NCBI GenBank assembly: GCA_027604685.1
Contig: JADHYX010000460.1
Span: forward strand, 1 to 16,200
Source of the DNA: Lobulomyces angularis
Taxonomy: Eukaryota; Chytridiomycota; Chytridiomycetes; Lobulomycetales; Lobulomycetaceae
Reading direction: 5' to 3'
DNA length: 16,200 nucleotides
Position numbers and translations under genes: made by a program. Positions 1 through 9,803 of this stretch are shown here, in pieces. The first letter of the stretch is position 1, and each line of letters opens with the position of its first letter. The notes beneath the pieces are model-generated. The model made no database searches. It saw only the letters and a program-made list of their open reading frames with translations, and was not told the DNA's origin.

Positions 1-200
1 TAAAGTTACTCGAAAAATTATACCATTTTGGGCTAATTTTATAACCCTAAATTGCAGTCAAATTCTCTTTATAACTTAATTCTCCTTTCCTTCTCTAAAA
101 GGAGGTAAGGGAATATCTAGTTGGTAAATTGGTTTTTACCAGGACTAACAGCATATAAAAATAACATTATCAAACAAAGCCTCTCCCTTTACTGAAGGTC

Positions 201-375
201 TACCAAACTGATTAGTAAGAATAAACACTAAATTATGGAAATTTATTTTTTAAATCAATTGATGAAATGTGGTAAAAAATTGGCTTGTACTTCATTTTTT
301 ATTTTTTTTATCTTTCAAAATACAAGATGTGCAATTTTTGATTTAGCTAGAAAATAGTTAGGACAGATTCCTCAC
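201..375 (+). repeat. Dispersed repeat, copy A
   Basis: This stretch matches the reverse complement of 15819-15988 at the other end of the window over about 175 bp, with only a few small indels. Shared blocks include TACCAAACTG at one edge, a long block around 230-275 (ACTAAATTATGGAAATTT, then AAATGTGGTAAAAA), CAATTTTTGATTTAG near 332-346, and ATTCCTCAC at the other edge. The match is far beyond what AT-richness alone gives. Stops in all frames argue against coding. The nature of the element is unknown. Confidence 0.8.
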
Positions 376-445
376 TTTTAATCTCCCAAAATAGCATTTC
401 TTTGTTTAATTTGATTTTTTTTATAATGAGTTACAACAGTACAAC

Positions 446-502
446 TTGAGCAATTACAAGAGATTATCTAGCTACCATTTACACATCTCTTGTAATTCTC
501 AA
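446..502. repeat. Perfect-stem hairpin / inverted repeat
   Basis: The arms 446-464 (TTGAGCAATTACAAGAGAT) and 485-502 (ATCTCTTGTAATTCTCAA) are reverse complements over 18 bp, with a single bulged C, around a 20-nt loop. It lies about 70 bp beyond the edge of dispersed repeat copy A. No function is assigned. It could be a foldback element end or an RNA hairpin. Confidence 0.7.
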
Positions 503-1331
503 TAAACTTTTCTCCAAAAACAACTTAAATATACCTGCTGCTTTTTGATTTTTTTGAAACAAAAGTTTTTCGATTAGGAGTAGCAAGCGGCAGGTTGAAC
601 TAGATAAATACAGACTCATGCTTAGTTTCGCTCAAAATTCTTTTACTTATTATTTTTGAAGGTAAACATCTGGAGTCAGAGATTTCAAGGCATTTTCATA
701 TTCCTAACTTTCGTCATTCATGCAACTTGCTGAGTTAGAGTCCAAGTGATGTTAACATTACAGTGGAAATGAGAATATGAAGTCTGCACCCAATAAAACA
801 AGTTTCAGAAGGCATAAGAAATTCAATTGAATTTGAAAATTATTAAGTTAAGGAATGAAAATATATATGGAAGTCCAAGTAAAAGAACAAAGTAATACAC
901 TGAAAGAATGTTTCAAGAATTGGGTTGTAAACCATAAAACCAAACAATAAGTTCTAAATTTTTTTTTCCATTTTGCTCATAAAATTTTTACTTAAGAATT
1001 CCAATGTGTTCAAGCAATTGAAAACGGATTTAAGTTTGCAGTCATCCACGATATTGAAAATAAAAGTTAGAAAAAAATATTAATACATCACCAATTGCAA
1101 AATTTTTAATTTATTACTCGTTAAAAACTATAAAGTATTAGCCACAAAATACTTTCTATTACAGTATTCTTCAAAAATCGGCCATTGCCACAGTTTGAAT
1201 TAAAAATTTCTTTCTACAAATGTACTTCACATTAAATTAAATTTTAAATATTCTTATTTTCGTGAGTCTAAAAGTTTTTGTAACATTTATAAAAAAAAAT
1301 TAAGATTACAATTTTATTATATTTTTTTTAT

Positions 1332-1688
1332 TTATTTTGTGGTGCTGTCTCTAACTTTCATATCTTTTAAACAATTTCTACAGAGGTGATTTTCAAGACA
1401 AGGTTGATTACAAAAAGGACATGGAGTGATATTTTTTAAAGGTTTTGGCCATTTCATTGCCATTCTTTTTCTTTTTTTGCTGTGAGTAGTTCGTTTTTTT
1501 GGTGCTGCCAATAAATATCCATCAAACAATTCAAAAATTGAACTTAAAAAAATTGAAGGTTTATTAAAAAAATCCAAAGTTCCTGTCAATATTGATGTGT
1601 TAAAGTTGTTGAAAGTAGACATCATCGGAAACGCATTTTTTGTTATGTTATGAAGAAATATTGGATTTGTTATCATAACACTGCACAT
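1332..1688 (-). CDS. MRPL32: Mitochondrial ribosomal protein bL32m
   Basis: This is a component of the large subunit of the mitochondrial ribosome. The 118-aa protein opens with about 60 residues rich in Asn, Phe, Ser and Thr, as expected of a mitochondrial presequence. The bL32 core follows, beginning GYLLAAPKKRTTHSKKRKRM (residues 57-76). This closely resembles yeast Mrpl32, where the mature protein begins at the same Leu-Ala-x-Pro-Lys-Lys junction. The zinc site is C90-x2-C93 and C103-x2-C106 (CPFC and CRNC), with an extra C97. In yeast the presequence is removed by the m-AAA protease, and ribosome assembly depends on that step; the same is inferred here. The start is an ATG and there is no intron. 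The protein is shorter than yeast Mrpl32 because it lacks the long C-terminal extension. The gene lies downstream of, and on the same strand as, the DZIP1-like gene. Confidence 0.93.
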   Translation of the reverse strand: MCSVMITNPIFLHNITKNAFPMMSTFNNFNTSILTGTLDFFNKPSIFLSSIFELFDGYLLAAPKKRTTHSKKRKRMAMKWPKPLKNITPCPFCNQPCLENHLCRNCLKDMKVRDSTTK

Positions 1689-2471
1689 AATTTTTTTCTT
1701 TTTTTTTTTTAACCCTGTAAACCCTTCAATTGTTTAGTTTTGAAAAATAATTATCATGCGTAAAATTTACATAAGAACAGTGAGCAACTCCAATTAAAGA
1801 TATGAAGTGGACGATAGAACAAAGAGCAGCTGAACTGTACACAGAATTGTCAAACCTGTGTTTGACATATATTGGGTTGAAGAAAAAATTGTAATTGATC
1901 AACTTGGTGAAGTTCCACTAGAAACAAGCAGTCCCATCTAAGATGAATCTTCTTTAAATCAACTTCTTCCGACAAAATTACACCATAGTATATCTCCGTC
2001 AGTCGGCAACAGCTGTAGATTTACACATTTTTTTCAGTTGTTAGTTTGTGTCAGCTTTTGGAAGAATTCGCTCAGACTGCTATGGCAAAATTAAAGAAAG
2101 TTTCACAAATGAGAAGGCAGCAATTGAATCTTATTTATCCTTTTCGACAAGTTTATTTGGTATAGTAGCCTGTAAACAAAAACTGTTCTGTCAATTTCCA
2201 TTAGAACTGATGGGGTGATATTAGTTTCTTTTTATTTTCATTATATTGAACCAGTCAATTAAATTTGAAATTAAATAAACCATTGGCCACCAAAGAATAA
2301 AGAGTTCAAAGAAATATTGAGGGATGTACTCCAACCAAGATAATGATTGAACTTTTAAAATAATTGCCAACTTTTAAAATATATATTCTATTTATGAAAA
2401 TTTATTCAAGAAAATAAAGAAATTATACTACATTAAACAAATTCTTAAATTAAAAAATTAAAAACTTTTTT
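1689..2471. other. Intergenic region with possible decayed coding fragment
   Basis: No intact gene is visible. The stretch 1800-2220 is less AT-rich than its surroundings. It has short open runs on the plus strand in changing frames: about 1832-1940, encoding VFDIYWVEEKIVIDQLGEVP, and 2045-2218, an open frame of 57 codons without ATG. The second run reads FGRIRSDCYGKIKESF then NEKAAIESY, which loosely resembles a WGR domain of PARP-type proteins. Stops between the runs and the absence of the rest of a PARP make a relic, or chance, more likely than a working gene. The right end should include the 3' untranslated region of the DZIP1-like gene. Confidence 0.35.
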
Positions 2472-5400
2472 TTAGTCATCAAAACTGGAATCCTCAAAAT
2501 CAAAAACATCACTTTGCTGTTTTCCTACAGCAGTGCCAAAAGGAGGATATTTATGAGGTTGGAAACTTTTAGCTGGAGGCTTTTTTTCTGCTTCTTCTTC
2601 TCCAGAGGAATCCCAGTTTGAATCTAATGATTCTACCTCTTCTTGAACAATCTTGTCAATCGTTCTTACTACGGGTGAACCTTGTGTGCTTTGGTATTCA
2701 TCTGAAACACTATTTGATCCAGTGTATTCACTAACATCAAAAGAATTGTCATCGCTTTCTTTTGGTCGCTGATCATTTTGAAGTTGACTATAATTTTGAT
2801 TAACGAAATTTTCTTTAGGTAAACTTGAAGCAGAAAACGATTCATCTTCTTCTTCCTCTTCTTCTTCCTCTTCTTCTTCCTCCTCCTCTTCTTCATCTGA
2901 TGTTGCATTTTTTATATTATTTTTAATAACTTTTAGAATTTCTTCTTCAGAATCTTCCTCGTATTCCTCTTCATCGTCTTCGAAAATTGTAGAGGGACTT
3001 TTCAAATGGCTTAGCCTATTATTATTCATGTTGTTTTTGGACCACTCATCTATACTTGAATAAGAAGATTCTTCCTCTGAATCCTCCACAACCTCGTTTG
3101 AAATTTTTTTGGCACCTAATTCAGCTTGAGTGGAATGAATTTTAGTAGTTTTTATCTCTTCTTTTGGTGCAGATAGAATTTTAGTAACTTTTGTTTCCTC
3201 TTTTGGTGCAGAGAGAATTTTAGTAACTTTTGTTTCCTCTTTTGGTGCAGAGAGAATTTTAGCAACTTTTGTTTCCTCTATTGGAGCAGATTGAAGTTTT
3301 GTAATTTTTGTCAATTCATTCGGAGCCGAGTGAACTTGGGTTACTTTTAAAGACCTTGTTCCCGTTGAAATGGATAATGATTCTAAACTTTCTTTGGAGC
3401 CTTTGGAATTATTTTTTTTGACACTTAATTTTTCCATTTGTTTTTTATTAAGACTTTCACTTGACTTAGATTTTTTTTGTTCACTTAAGCTTTCTTTAGA
3501 TCTGGTTTTTTTACTAAGGCTATCTCTTCCTGATGCAGACATGAGATTTTCTTGTGAAGATCTTTTTTGTTCAGAATTGCTTCCATTCAAACTTTCACTA
3601 GATTTCGTCCTTTTAGTAAGGCTATTCCTTCCATTAGTATACATCAAATTTTCTTTTGAAGATCTTTTTTGTTCGATATTAATTTCATTCAGACCTTCTC
3701 GAGATTTATTTTTTTTAGTGAGGTTCTCTCTTCCATTTGTATACGTCAAATTTTCTTGCGACGACCTTTTTTCTGTAATAACTTCTGTTTTATGTCTTGT
3801 TGGTATATTAAATTCCTGCGGAACTGGAGGAAGATTTTTAGCATCAGAGTAGTTGGGAGAAGCATCAATTAGAACCTTTTTCACTGGCGAATTAGGTAAT
3901 GAGTTAGGCGACTTCAAAGCCGATGTTAAATTTTCGTTACTTTTGGTATTCAAGTTAGGTTGCTTATACGCATTGTCACCAAAGTATTGGTTTTTATTTT
4001 GGTTGTTATGTTTAAAAAGATTGAATTTTAATTTTGAATTTTTTCTCTTTAAATTTTCATTTGTTTCAATGGATTTAGGTGACTCTTTTTCCAACTCACT
4101 ATTATGGTGATTGCTACGGCTGTTTTTTCTTTTAAAAACGTTGGAAATAGTACTTTTAGTATTCAGAAAGATTTTTTTGGTTGGTGACACTGCATAATTT
4201 GATGAAGGTGAAGCCAAAGAAGTTGGTGATGCTGAGATAGGAGAAGGAGATCTTCAAAATAAAAAAAAACAATTAATTGTATTCAAAATTCAACTAGTAC
4301 GTGTCATCAGTGCGGGTACTTAAGGCACTACTGCAATCACTTTCGTTCGTACTGTGTCTACTTCTGCTCCACTTTCTAAACCTTCCACTTTTTTTTTCTG
4401 TAGATGCCTTTGGCGGTTCAGTATCACGATAAATATATCCGTAGCTGCCTATATATTTTTATAAAAAAAGGTATAAACTTAATAAAAGAGAAAAAAAAAT
4501 TAAAATACCCGACGACCCAAGTGGTTTTTCCTTCTTAAAGTTTAAATCAGTATTAATCTTCAAATTTTTTGAAGGTTTATATTTAAAGTAAACTTCACAA
4601 GTGTTTAATGTCTGCTGAGATGTTAAGTCAATTAATTCTGAATAAATCTCATTATTTTCTATTTTTTCTTGCACTTCTTCTTCAAAAGTGTCCTAAAAAA
4701 AAATAAATACTGCTGTTTGTTTTTATTTTTTTATATTTTACAACTGCATCCAATAAAATTTCTTGAGTTTCTTCGTTCCAACTTTGGTATAATTTATCTT
4801 CAAAAATTCCCCTTTTTCGCAATTGTAAATTTAATTGTTCTTCGACAAAACTTCTCTGTGCGGAAATGCTCGTAGACTTATGATTAAAAAAGGTTTTAAC
4901 CCACGGCGCATTAGGGAAAGGAGTATCTAAAGACAATTTTTTAGACCAAATTTATAATTATATTATTATTGAGTACGTATATGTTGATTCAACAGTGATA
5001 TTATTTTTTCTTTTCTATTTTCAATCTTTGAATTTGAAGGCGGAATATCTGGAGAATCTTTCTTAGTATCTATTAGTTTAAGCATTTCTTTCATATTTTC
5101 AATCAATGTTGTAGTAGCATTAGAAGTATTTATTGATTCGTTTATTTTAGATAATTCAGATTCACTTTCATTTAAATTTGTAAAACTTTTTTGTTTAACG
5201 ACTTTTTCCGGCTCATTCAAAATTTTCCTCTTCTTTTCTTCTTCACTCTTTAGCCATTCTAGATATCTCTCCTCTCTAAGTTTTTCTAATTTCATTTTTT
5301 CTTCCTCTTCCTTTAGTTTACTTTCCAAGTTTTCACTTTTCACTTTTTCGTGTAATGAACGAACTTGATTATCACGCATATTTTCAATAGAACCTAAAAT

Positions 5401-7455
5401 CAAGTTGGAACTATCCGAAGCGTCATTTTTAGAGGATATAGTTTTAATAATTTCCTCTCCAAAGTGTTTTGTAAAATCGTTAAGTTTTTCTATTTTGTCT
5501 TCCAATTTCTGATTTTCTTTCAACTTTAAAAAAAAAAAATTATAAAAATTAAATTTAAAAAAAAAAAAAAAAAATATTCACAAAAATTCAATATAAAAAC
5601 AAAATTTTTCTTTTTTTTTAATTAACCTGATCACTAGTAAAGTTATGCTTCATTTTTTCAATTTCACCTGAAATATGATTTTTAATCTCATCCAAAGTAA
5701 TTTTTTGCCTTTTATCCCATTCTGCCTTCTCTTGTGCTTTTTTAGCTTCAAGTCTGGCTAAAAGTTCTTCTTCATTTTCACTCTCCTCAGTTTCCTCTGA
5801 AGAGTTATCTACTGAATCATCTTCAATTTTTCCAATGTTTGAATTTTTTTGATTCTTTGTAATTTGTATATAAATAAATTATTTATATTTTATTTGGTAA
5901 TTTGTATATAAATAAATTATTTATATTTTATTTGATAATTTTAATTTTTTGTTTACCAATAGTTTTGCAATACTTTCCTTTTGCTCCTCAATTTCATGTT
6001 TTTCGCGATCAAATTCTCTATGAATTGTTGTCTAGAGTAGTAAAAATTTGAAATATGTAAAGAAAAAAAATATGAATTTTAAAACTGTAAAAGAGGAGTA
6101 TTTTTTTTTTACCTTTAAGTCCTGAATTTCCTTTTCATATTTCAATTGCTCATTACGGTATTTTTCTTCTAAAAGGAGTTGTCTCTCTTTTACCTCTTTC
6201 TCTAGTTTTTGATCCATTTCCAATCGCAGCTGTCTCTCTGTATCCATCATCTTGGTGGAGAATCTCTCAATTGTATCAGTAATTTTGTTTAGCATATATG
6301 GTTCTGGTGATTCTACCCTTACTTCAACCGTCTGACGGGCAGGAGTATTTTCTGCTACAGCTATAAAAATTTGAATTATTTGCATATTTCTTTTTAGTAA
6401 TACGTTGAACTTTTATTTCCGGATGTCTTCGTGCCATATGACTATGTAGAAATTGCAGAGAACTAAATACTTTGGTGCAAAATTGACATCTCTATCAAGA
6501 AAAAAAAAAAAAAAAAAGTATGTTTTATGTCAAAACAAAAGAAATATTTTTATGCACTTTACCTGATGAGCAGAAGCATTTGGTATACTATTTTGATTGC
6601 TAACATTGGAAGTCGGCAGCTTTGACATTAACTGATAGACACTTAAAGTTTTTTTTATTCCTTTATTTTCCTTTTTTATGAAAGTATAGTCTTTTGTTAA
6701 ATTATTAAAATTTTTTTCCAATTTATTAAAACTGTTTTTTAGTTTGTCATGTTGAATTAATTTTTTTTCTTTTTCTGATAACAAAAAGTCCTACAATAAA
6801 AAAAAAAAAAATGAAGAATTAAAAATTTTGAAATTTTTTTTTTTTCTAATTGAATTATAAACTTTGTTTGACTACTTATTTTTATTTTTATTTTTTTTTT
6901 GATGTATTTTGCTTTTGTAGTTTAATTTTTAATTGATACTAACCTGGGAAAACAGTAAATACTCTATGATTAATTGTGACAATTGAAACAGTTTGACAAT
7001 ATTTGGATCAACATATCTCAAGTCTAAAAATAACAATGATTTTAATTCTCAAACCTACTCTTTAATTTTATTATTACCTTCCGCTTCTAAATCACAGTAA
7101 GTAATATTTTCCATGACATCTTGTAGCAGTTCTATATCTACCTAAAAGAAAATATTTTCAGTCATTTGTTTTTTTGAGTTTTCATAGAAAAAAGAATATT
7201 TTTATTTAATACCTCTCTCATAACTTTATCAACTCTCAATGAAGCCAAAAATCTCCAATTTAATCTTTCTCGTCTAGGTTTGAAATAAAAATTCTGTTGA
7301 CCTTGAAAATTTCCTGATTTTTTTGGTGAACTATTTAACGGAGGTCTGAGATGATGAAACTCTTCATACTTCTGATTCGTAAACATTTTTTCATGTCTCT
7401 CATTATATTCATCTCCGTATTCATTATCTTCTTCCTCAGGTTGTTGATAATTCAT
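2472..7455 (-). CDS. DZIP1: DZIP1/Iguana-like cilium-base protein
   Basis: Thirteen exons (complement) join in frame into 1365 aa: 7213-7455, 7078-7141, 6944-7023, 6563-6790, 6404-6491, 6113-6360, 5957-6031, 5627-5854, 4977-5523, 4742-4926, 4509-4692, 4301-4448, 2472-4251. The start is the ATG at 7455; the upstream in-frame codons have only a TTG. An N-terminal Dzip-like domain (about 50-165) contains FYFKPRRERLNWRFLASL, then MREVDIELLQDVMENITYCDL, then IVKLFQLSQLIIEYLL. One C2H2 finger follows (C207-x2-C210-x12-H223-x4-H228), then coiled coils (about 240-345 and 370-540), a block RSFVEEQLNLQLRKRGI (about 620-640) as in the DZIP1 family, and a 590-aa charged, low-complexity tail with two repeat arrays and a poly-Glu run. 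In animals DZIP1 acts at the basal body and transition zone and is needed for cilium assembly. A similar role in the zoospore flagellum is inferred. It is longer than human DZIP1, mostly because of the tail. The family call is strong; minor splice sites (for example the donor at 6404) are by eye. Confidence 0.88.
2838..2897 (-). repeat. Poly-glutamate (GAA/GAG) tract
   Basis: A run of GAA and GAG codons in the last exon of the DZIP1-like gene encodes an acidic run of roughly 17 Glu, flanked by Asp and Ser. It sits in the disordered tail, at about residues 1225-1244. Runs of this kind vary in length between strains through slippage. Confidence 0.85.
3114..3347 (-). repeat. Six tandem 39-bp (13-aa) repeats in DZIP1-like tail
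   Basis: Six consecutive 13-residue units (protein residues about 1075-1152) have the form K-[VIT]-x-K-[IL]-x-S-A-P-x-E-E-T. The central units, such as KVTKILSAPKEET, are almost identical in DNA as well as in protein, which points to recent unit duplication. The outer units are more diverged (KVTQVHSAPNELT, KTTKIHSTQAELG). Each unit carries an SAP triplet and basic residues. Confidence 0.85.
3474..3770 (-). repeat. Three tandem 31-34-aa repeats in DZIP1-like tail
   Basis: Three units (protein residues about 934-1032) begin KRSSQENL or KRSSKENL, continue with an NGR- or SGR-centred segment and a KES, SES or REG element, and end in EQ. The first two are 34 residues (102 bp) and the third is 31. 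RxxS, SxENL and KESL-like elements recur further along the tail. Regularly spaced basic-Ser motifs could be kinase sites; this is inference only. Confidence 0.8.
5859..5934. repeat. Exact 38-bp tandem duplication inside an intron
   Basis: Units 5859-5896 and 5897-5934 are identical. They lie wholly within intron 7 of the DZIP1-like gene (5855-5956), next to its 3' acceptor on the minus strand. The duplication lengthens the intron from a typical 60-odd nt to 102 nt and leaves both splice sites intact. Confidence 0.92.
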
Positions 7456-7994
7456 ATTGTAAAATGAATATATTTTTCTTTCTTTTTTTAAACTCCGGTT
7501 TTTTTTTGGTTTTAACAGAAACAATCGCGTTCTTTTTTTTTTTTTTTTTTTAATGTAAAATGCATATTTATGAAAAAGATTTAGAATAACTTAAAAAAAC
7601 ATGCAATTATATTACGAGATATAATATTATATTATATTAGTTTTTTTTTTTTTTTTTCAAATCACTTTATTTTATTTTATTTTAACTTCCGAATTTAACA
7701 AAATAATAACTTTTTATTTCATTCTTTAATGATGCAAATAGCTATGATAATAAAAAAAAAAATATTCGAATTTTCTTTTTTCATTTAATTTATTTTAAAA
7801 TTGGGAACTTTTTTAAATAAAATTTTTTCAATTTTAACTTTGATAGTAAACTTTTCATTTTTGTTAATATAAAAAAAAAAAAAAAAAAAAAATGTATTTT
7901 ATAAAACAAAAATTTGTTCATATGTATAGAAATTACCTAATAAAAGTAATAAAAAATCAAAAAAAAAAAAAGATGCTAAAATTTTCAAAGCAGT
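7456..7994. other. Intergenic region between two leftward genes
   Basis: Extremely AT-rich, with runs of 15-20 T or A (near 7535, 7640 and 7875). It should hold the promoter and 5' leader of the DZIP1-like gene and the 3' untranslated region of the carbonic anhydrase gene. I see no gene, RNA or distinct motif in it. Confidence 0.6.
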
Positions 7995-9261
7995 CTAAAA
8001 TGCAGCTTGAATCTTATCTCTAGTGGATTTGTCAACGCCACGAATGTCATCCTAAAAAGTATTATTATAACCTTCATAGTATATCATTAGAGCTTACAGG
8101 TGAAGAAATACAAATTTTTAAGTCTCTTAAAATACCATCAGTTATTTTATAACAAAAACCGTGCACTAATTTTTATTCTTAAATAATACAATTTATGAAT
8201 TTTTACCAGAAATTTTTTGACCAGCTTTCCACGCCTTTTGAATAATGCTGTTTCGACAAACATTCAAAACGGAATTAGCAACATCTGATAAAATAAAAAT
8301 TTAATTTAAGAACAATTCACAAAAAAAAAATTTTTTTTTTGTTCTTATAAATTACTTAATTCGCATAGGAAATCAGTTTTAGCTTTATCATCTTTTAGTA
8401 ATTTAAAGTCTTCTTCATGGTCCTCAAATAAATCTTTTAAGGTTCGTAACCAAATGTCAATTATAGGAAGATCAAGGTCACTTTTCTCTTTCATGCTATA
8501 CGCAACGCCACCTTACAAAACGTAAATGAAAGAAAAAAACTTTACATCACTATATTTGTCTATTTTTTACCACATCCATAATGACCACAAACTATGATGT
8601 GTTCAACTTTTAAAACTTCAATTGCAAATTGTAAAACGGATAAGCAATTTACATCACTATTTAACACGACATTAGCAATATTACGATGAACAAAAACTTC
8701 TCCAGGTTGCAACGATAATATTTGATTGGCTGGGACCCTTTTATTTTAGGCATAATAATTGAATATTCTTCCATATTGTATTACCTTGAATCAGAACATC
8801 CTATCCACAGTAGTTTTGGTTGCTGTTGTAAGCTTAATCTTTTAAAAACCAAGGTTAGTCAGAAATAATTTTAGGTTATTACCTATTAAAAAATTCTGAA
8901 TCACCGTCAACCATTTTTTTGGCCCAGATTTTATTTTTTTGTAATACTCCTCTTATGTCACTTATTTTAAAAAGAAAGTTTGGACTACAATGAAATTTAA
9001 ACATTGCAATTACGTGAAGGTATGAAATTGAGTTTCTGCATCAGCATTTATTGGAGAGCTTAGCATACTAGAGTCATTTAGATCATTGACGTTCCTTTTT
9101 AACATATCAAATGCTAACGACTATAGAAAAAGCTGTTAATTTTTTTTAGAGAAATGTTTAAACTATACAGCTCTACTGTTTTTTAAAGAAGTTTTGTTCA
9201 TGTCCAATGACTTAACATCCTGTTGAGTAGAATTATCTTTAACTTGATTTTTGTTATCCAT
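7995..9261 (-). CDS. Beta-class carbonic anhydrase
   Basis: Interconverts CO2 and bicarbonate using a zinc ion. Nine exons (complement) join in frame: 9169-9261, 9014-9120, 8883-8960, 8785-8838, 8571-8737, 8356-8511, 8207-8284, 8098-8165, 7995-8051. The product is 285 aa, or 293 aa if exon 3 starts at 8984. The beta-CA signature IGCSDSRVPANQ gives C107 and the D109/R111 pair. [12 protein letters not shown] supplies H163 and C166, completing the Cys-Asp/His-Cys zinc site. KNKIWAKKM and the [14 protein letters not shown] block are also typical of the family. The N-terminal 60 residues are polar and show no clear signal or mitochondrial peptide, so a cytosolic location like fungal Nce103 is inferred. 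The gene is divergent from the secreted-protein pair across a 625-bp spacer and codirectional with the DZIP1-like gene. All coding parts look intact. Confidence 0.94.
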
Positions 9262-9649
9262 TGAATGTTTAAATAACTAAAAACCCTTATCATCAAAACA
9301 TTATTATTCATTAAAGAAAACCCTTATGATTTAGCTGTCAATAGCAAAAAATTACATTAATGGCAACAGTAGTGCAGCAGTTATAGGCGGTAATCATATG
9401 TTCAGTAACTTACAATGAGGAAAAAAAAAGGCAATTAGTTGGTATTGTGTTCCTCAACGAAATATGATGTAAAACTGCAAAAGGTGTGATAAAACTCAGG
9501 AATGAAAATTGAAAAATAGCTGAAATTTTGAAACAACTTGCTGTTGATTAGATGTTTTTAAAATAAAACTTAGTTCATCTTTTAAACGGAAGAAAGAATG
9601 TTTAGAACTTTTCTTAAAAACAGATTAAGGTTGTGTATATTTTAGCAGA

Positions 9650-9715
9650 AATTTATTAGAAATCTAGCTTCAATTTATTAGAAATCTAGCTGAAACTTAA
9701 TTAGAACTCTAGTAG
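9650..9715. repeat. 22-bp tandem repeat, three units
   Basis: Units 9650-9671 and 9672-9693 share AATTTATTAGAAATCTAGCT and differ only at the last two bases. A third unit, 9694-9715, is recognisable but diverged (TTAGAACTCTAG). It lies about 170-240 bp upstream of the first small secreted protein, so a regulatory role is possible but not shown. Confidence 0.75.
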
Positions 9716-9803
9716 AAATTTTGAGTAAATTTGCACTAAATTAAATAAAAGGGCTAAAGCATGGTTTAAAATCACTCTTGCTTGCGCCCCAAATCACAAT
9801 TTT

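Larger units (their letters stand above)
1..1331. other. Intergenic region, no gene recognised
   Basis: I see no long open frame and no tRNA-like or rRNA-like sequence on either strand. The stretch is AT-rich with many T and A runs. It holds one copy of a dispersed repeat (201-375) and a hairpin with a long stem (446-502), both listed separately. The last part, close to 1331, should contain the 3' untranslated region of the leftward bL32m gene. Confidence 0.6.

Noticed and set aside
2669..2908. Leftward open frame with Lys/Arg runs overlapping the DZIP1-like tail
   Set aside because: It is the poly-Glu codon run of the real gene read in another frame and has no independent support.
3370..4110. 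Plus-strand open frames rich in Leu and Phe
   Set aside because: They are antisense shadows of the low-complexity DZIP1-like tail; their apparent hydrophobic repeats mirror the repeat arrays on the coding strand.
4669..4875. Plus-strand open frame of 68 codons
   Set aside because: It is antisense to exons 10 and 11 of the DZIP1-like gene, which splice in frame and match the family.
8985..9013. 29-nt intron in the carbonic anhydrase gene as the main model
   Set aside because: It keeps the frame but is well below every other intron in the window; the 53-nt alternative fits better. It is kept as a finding.
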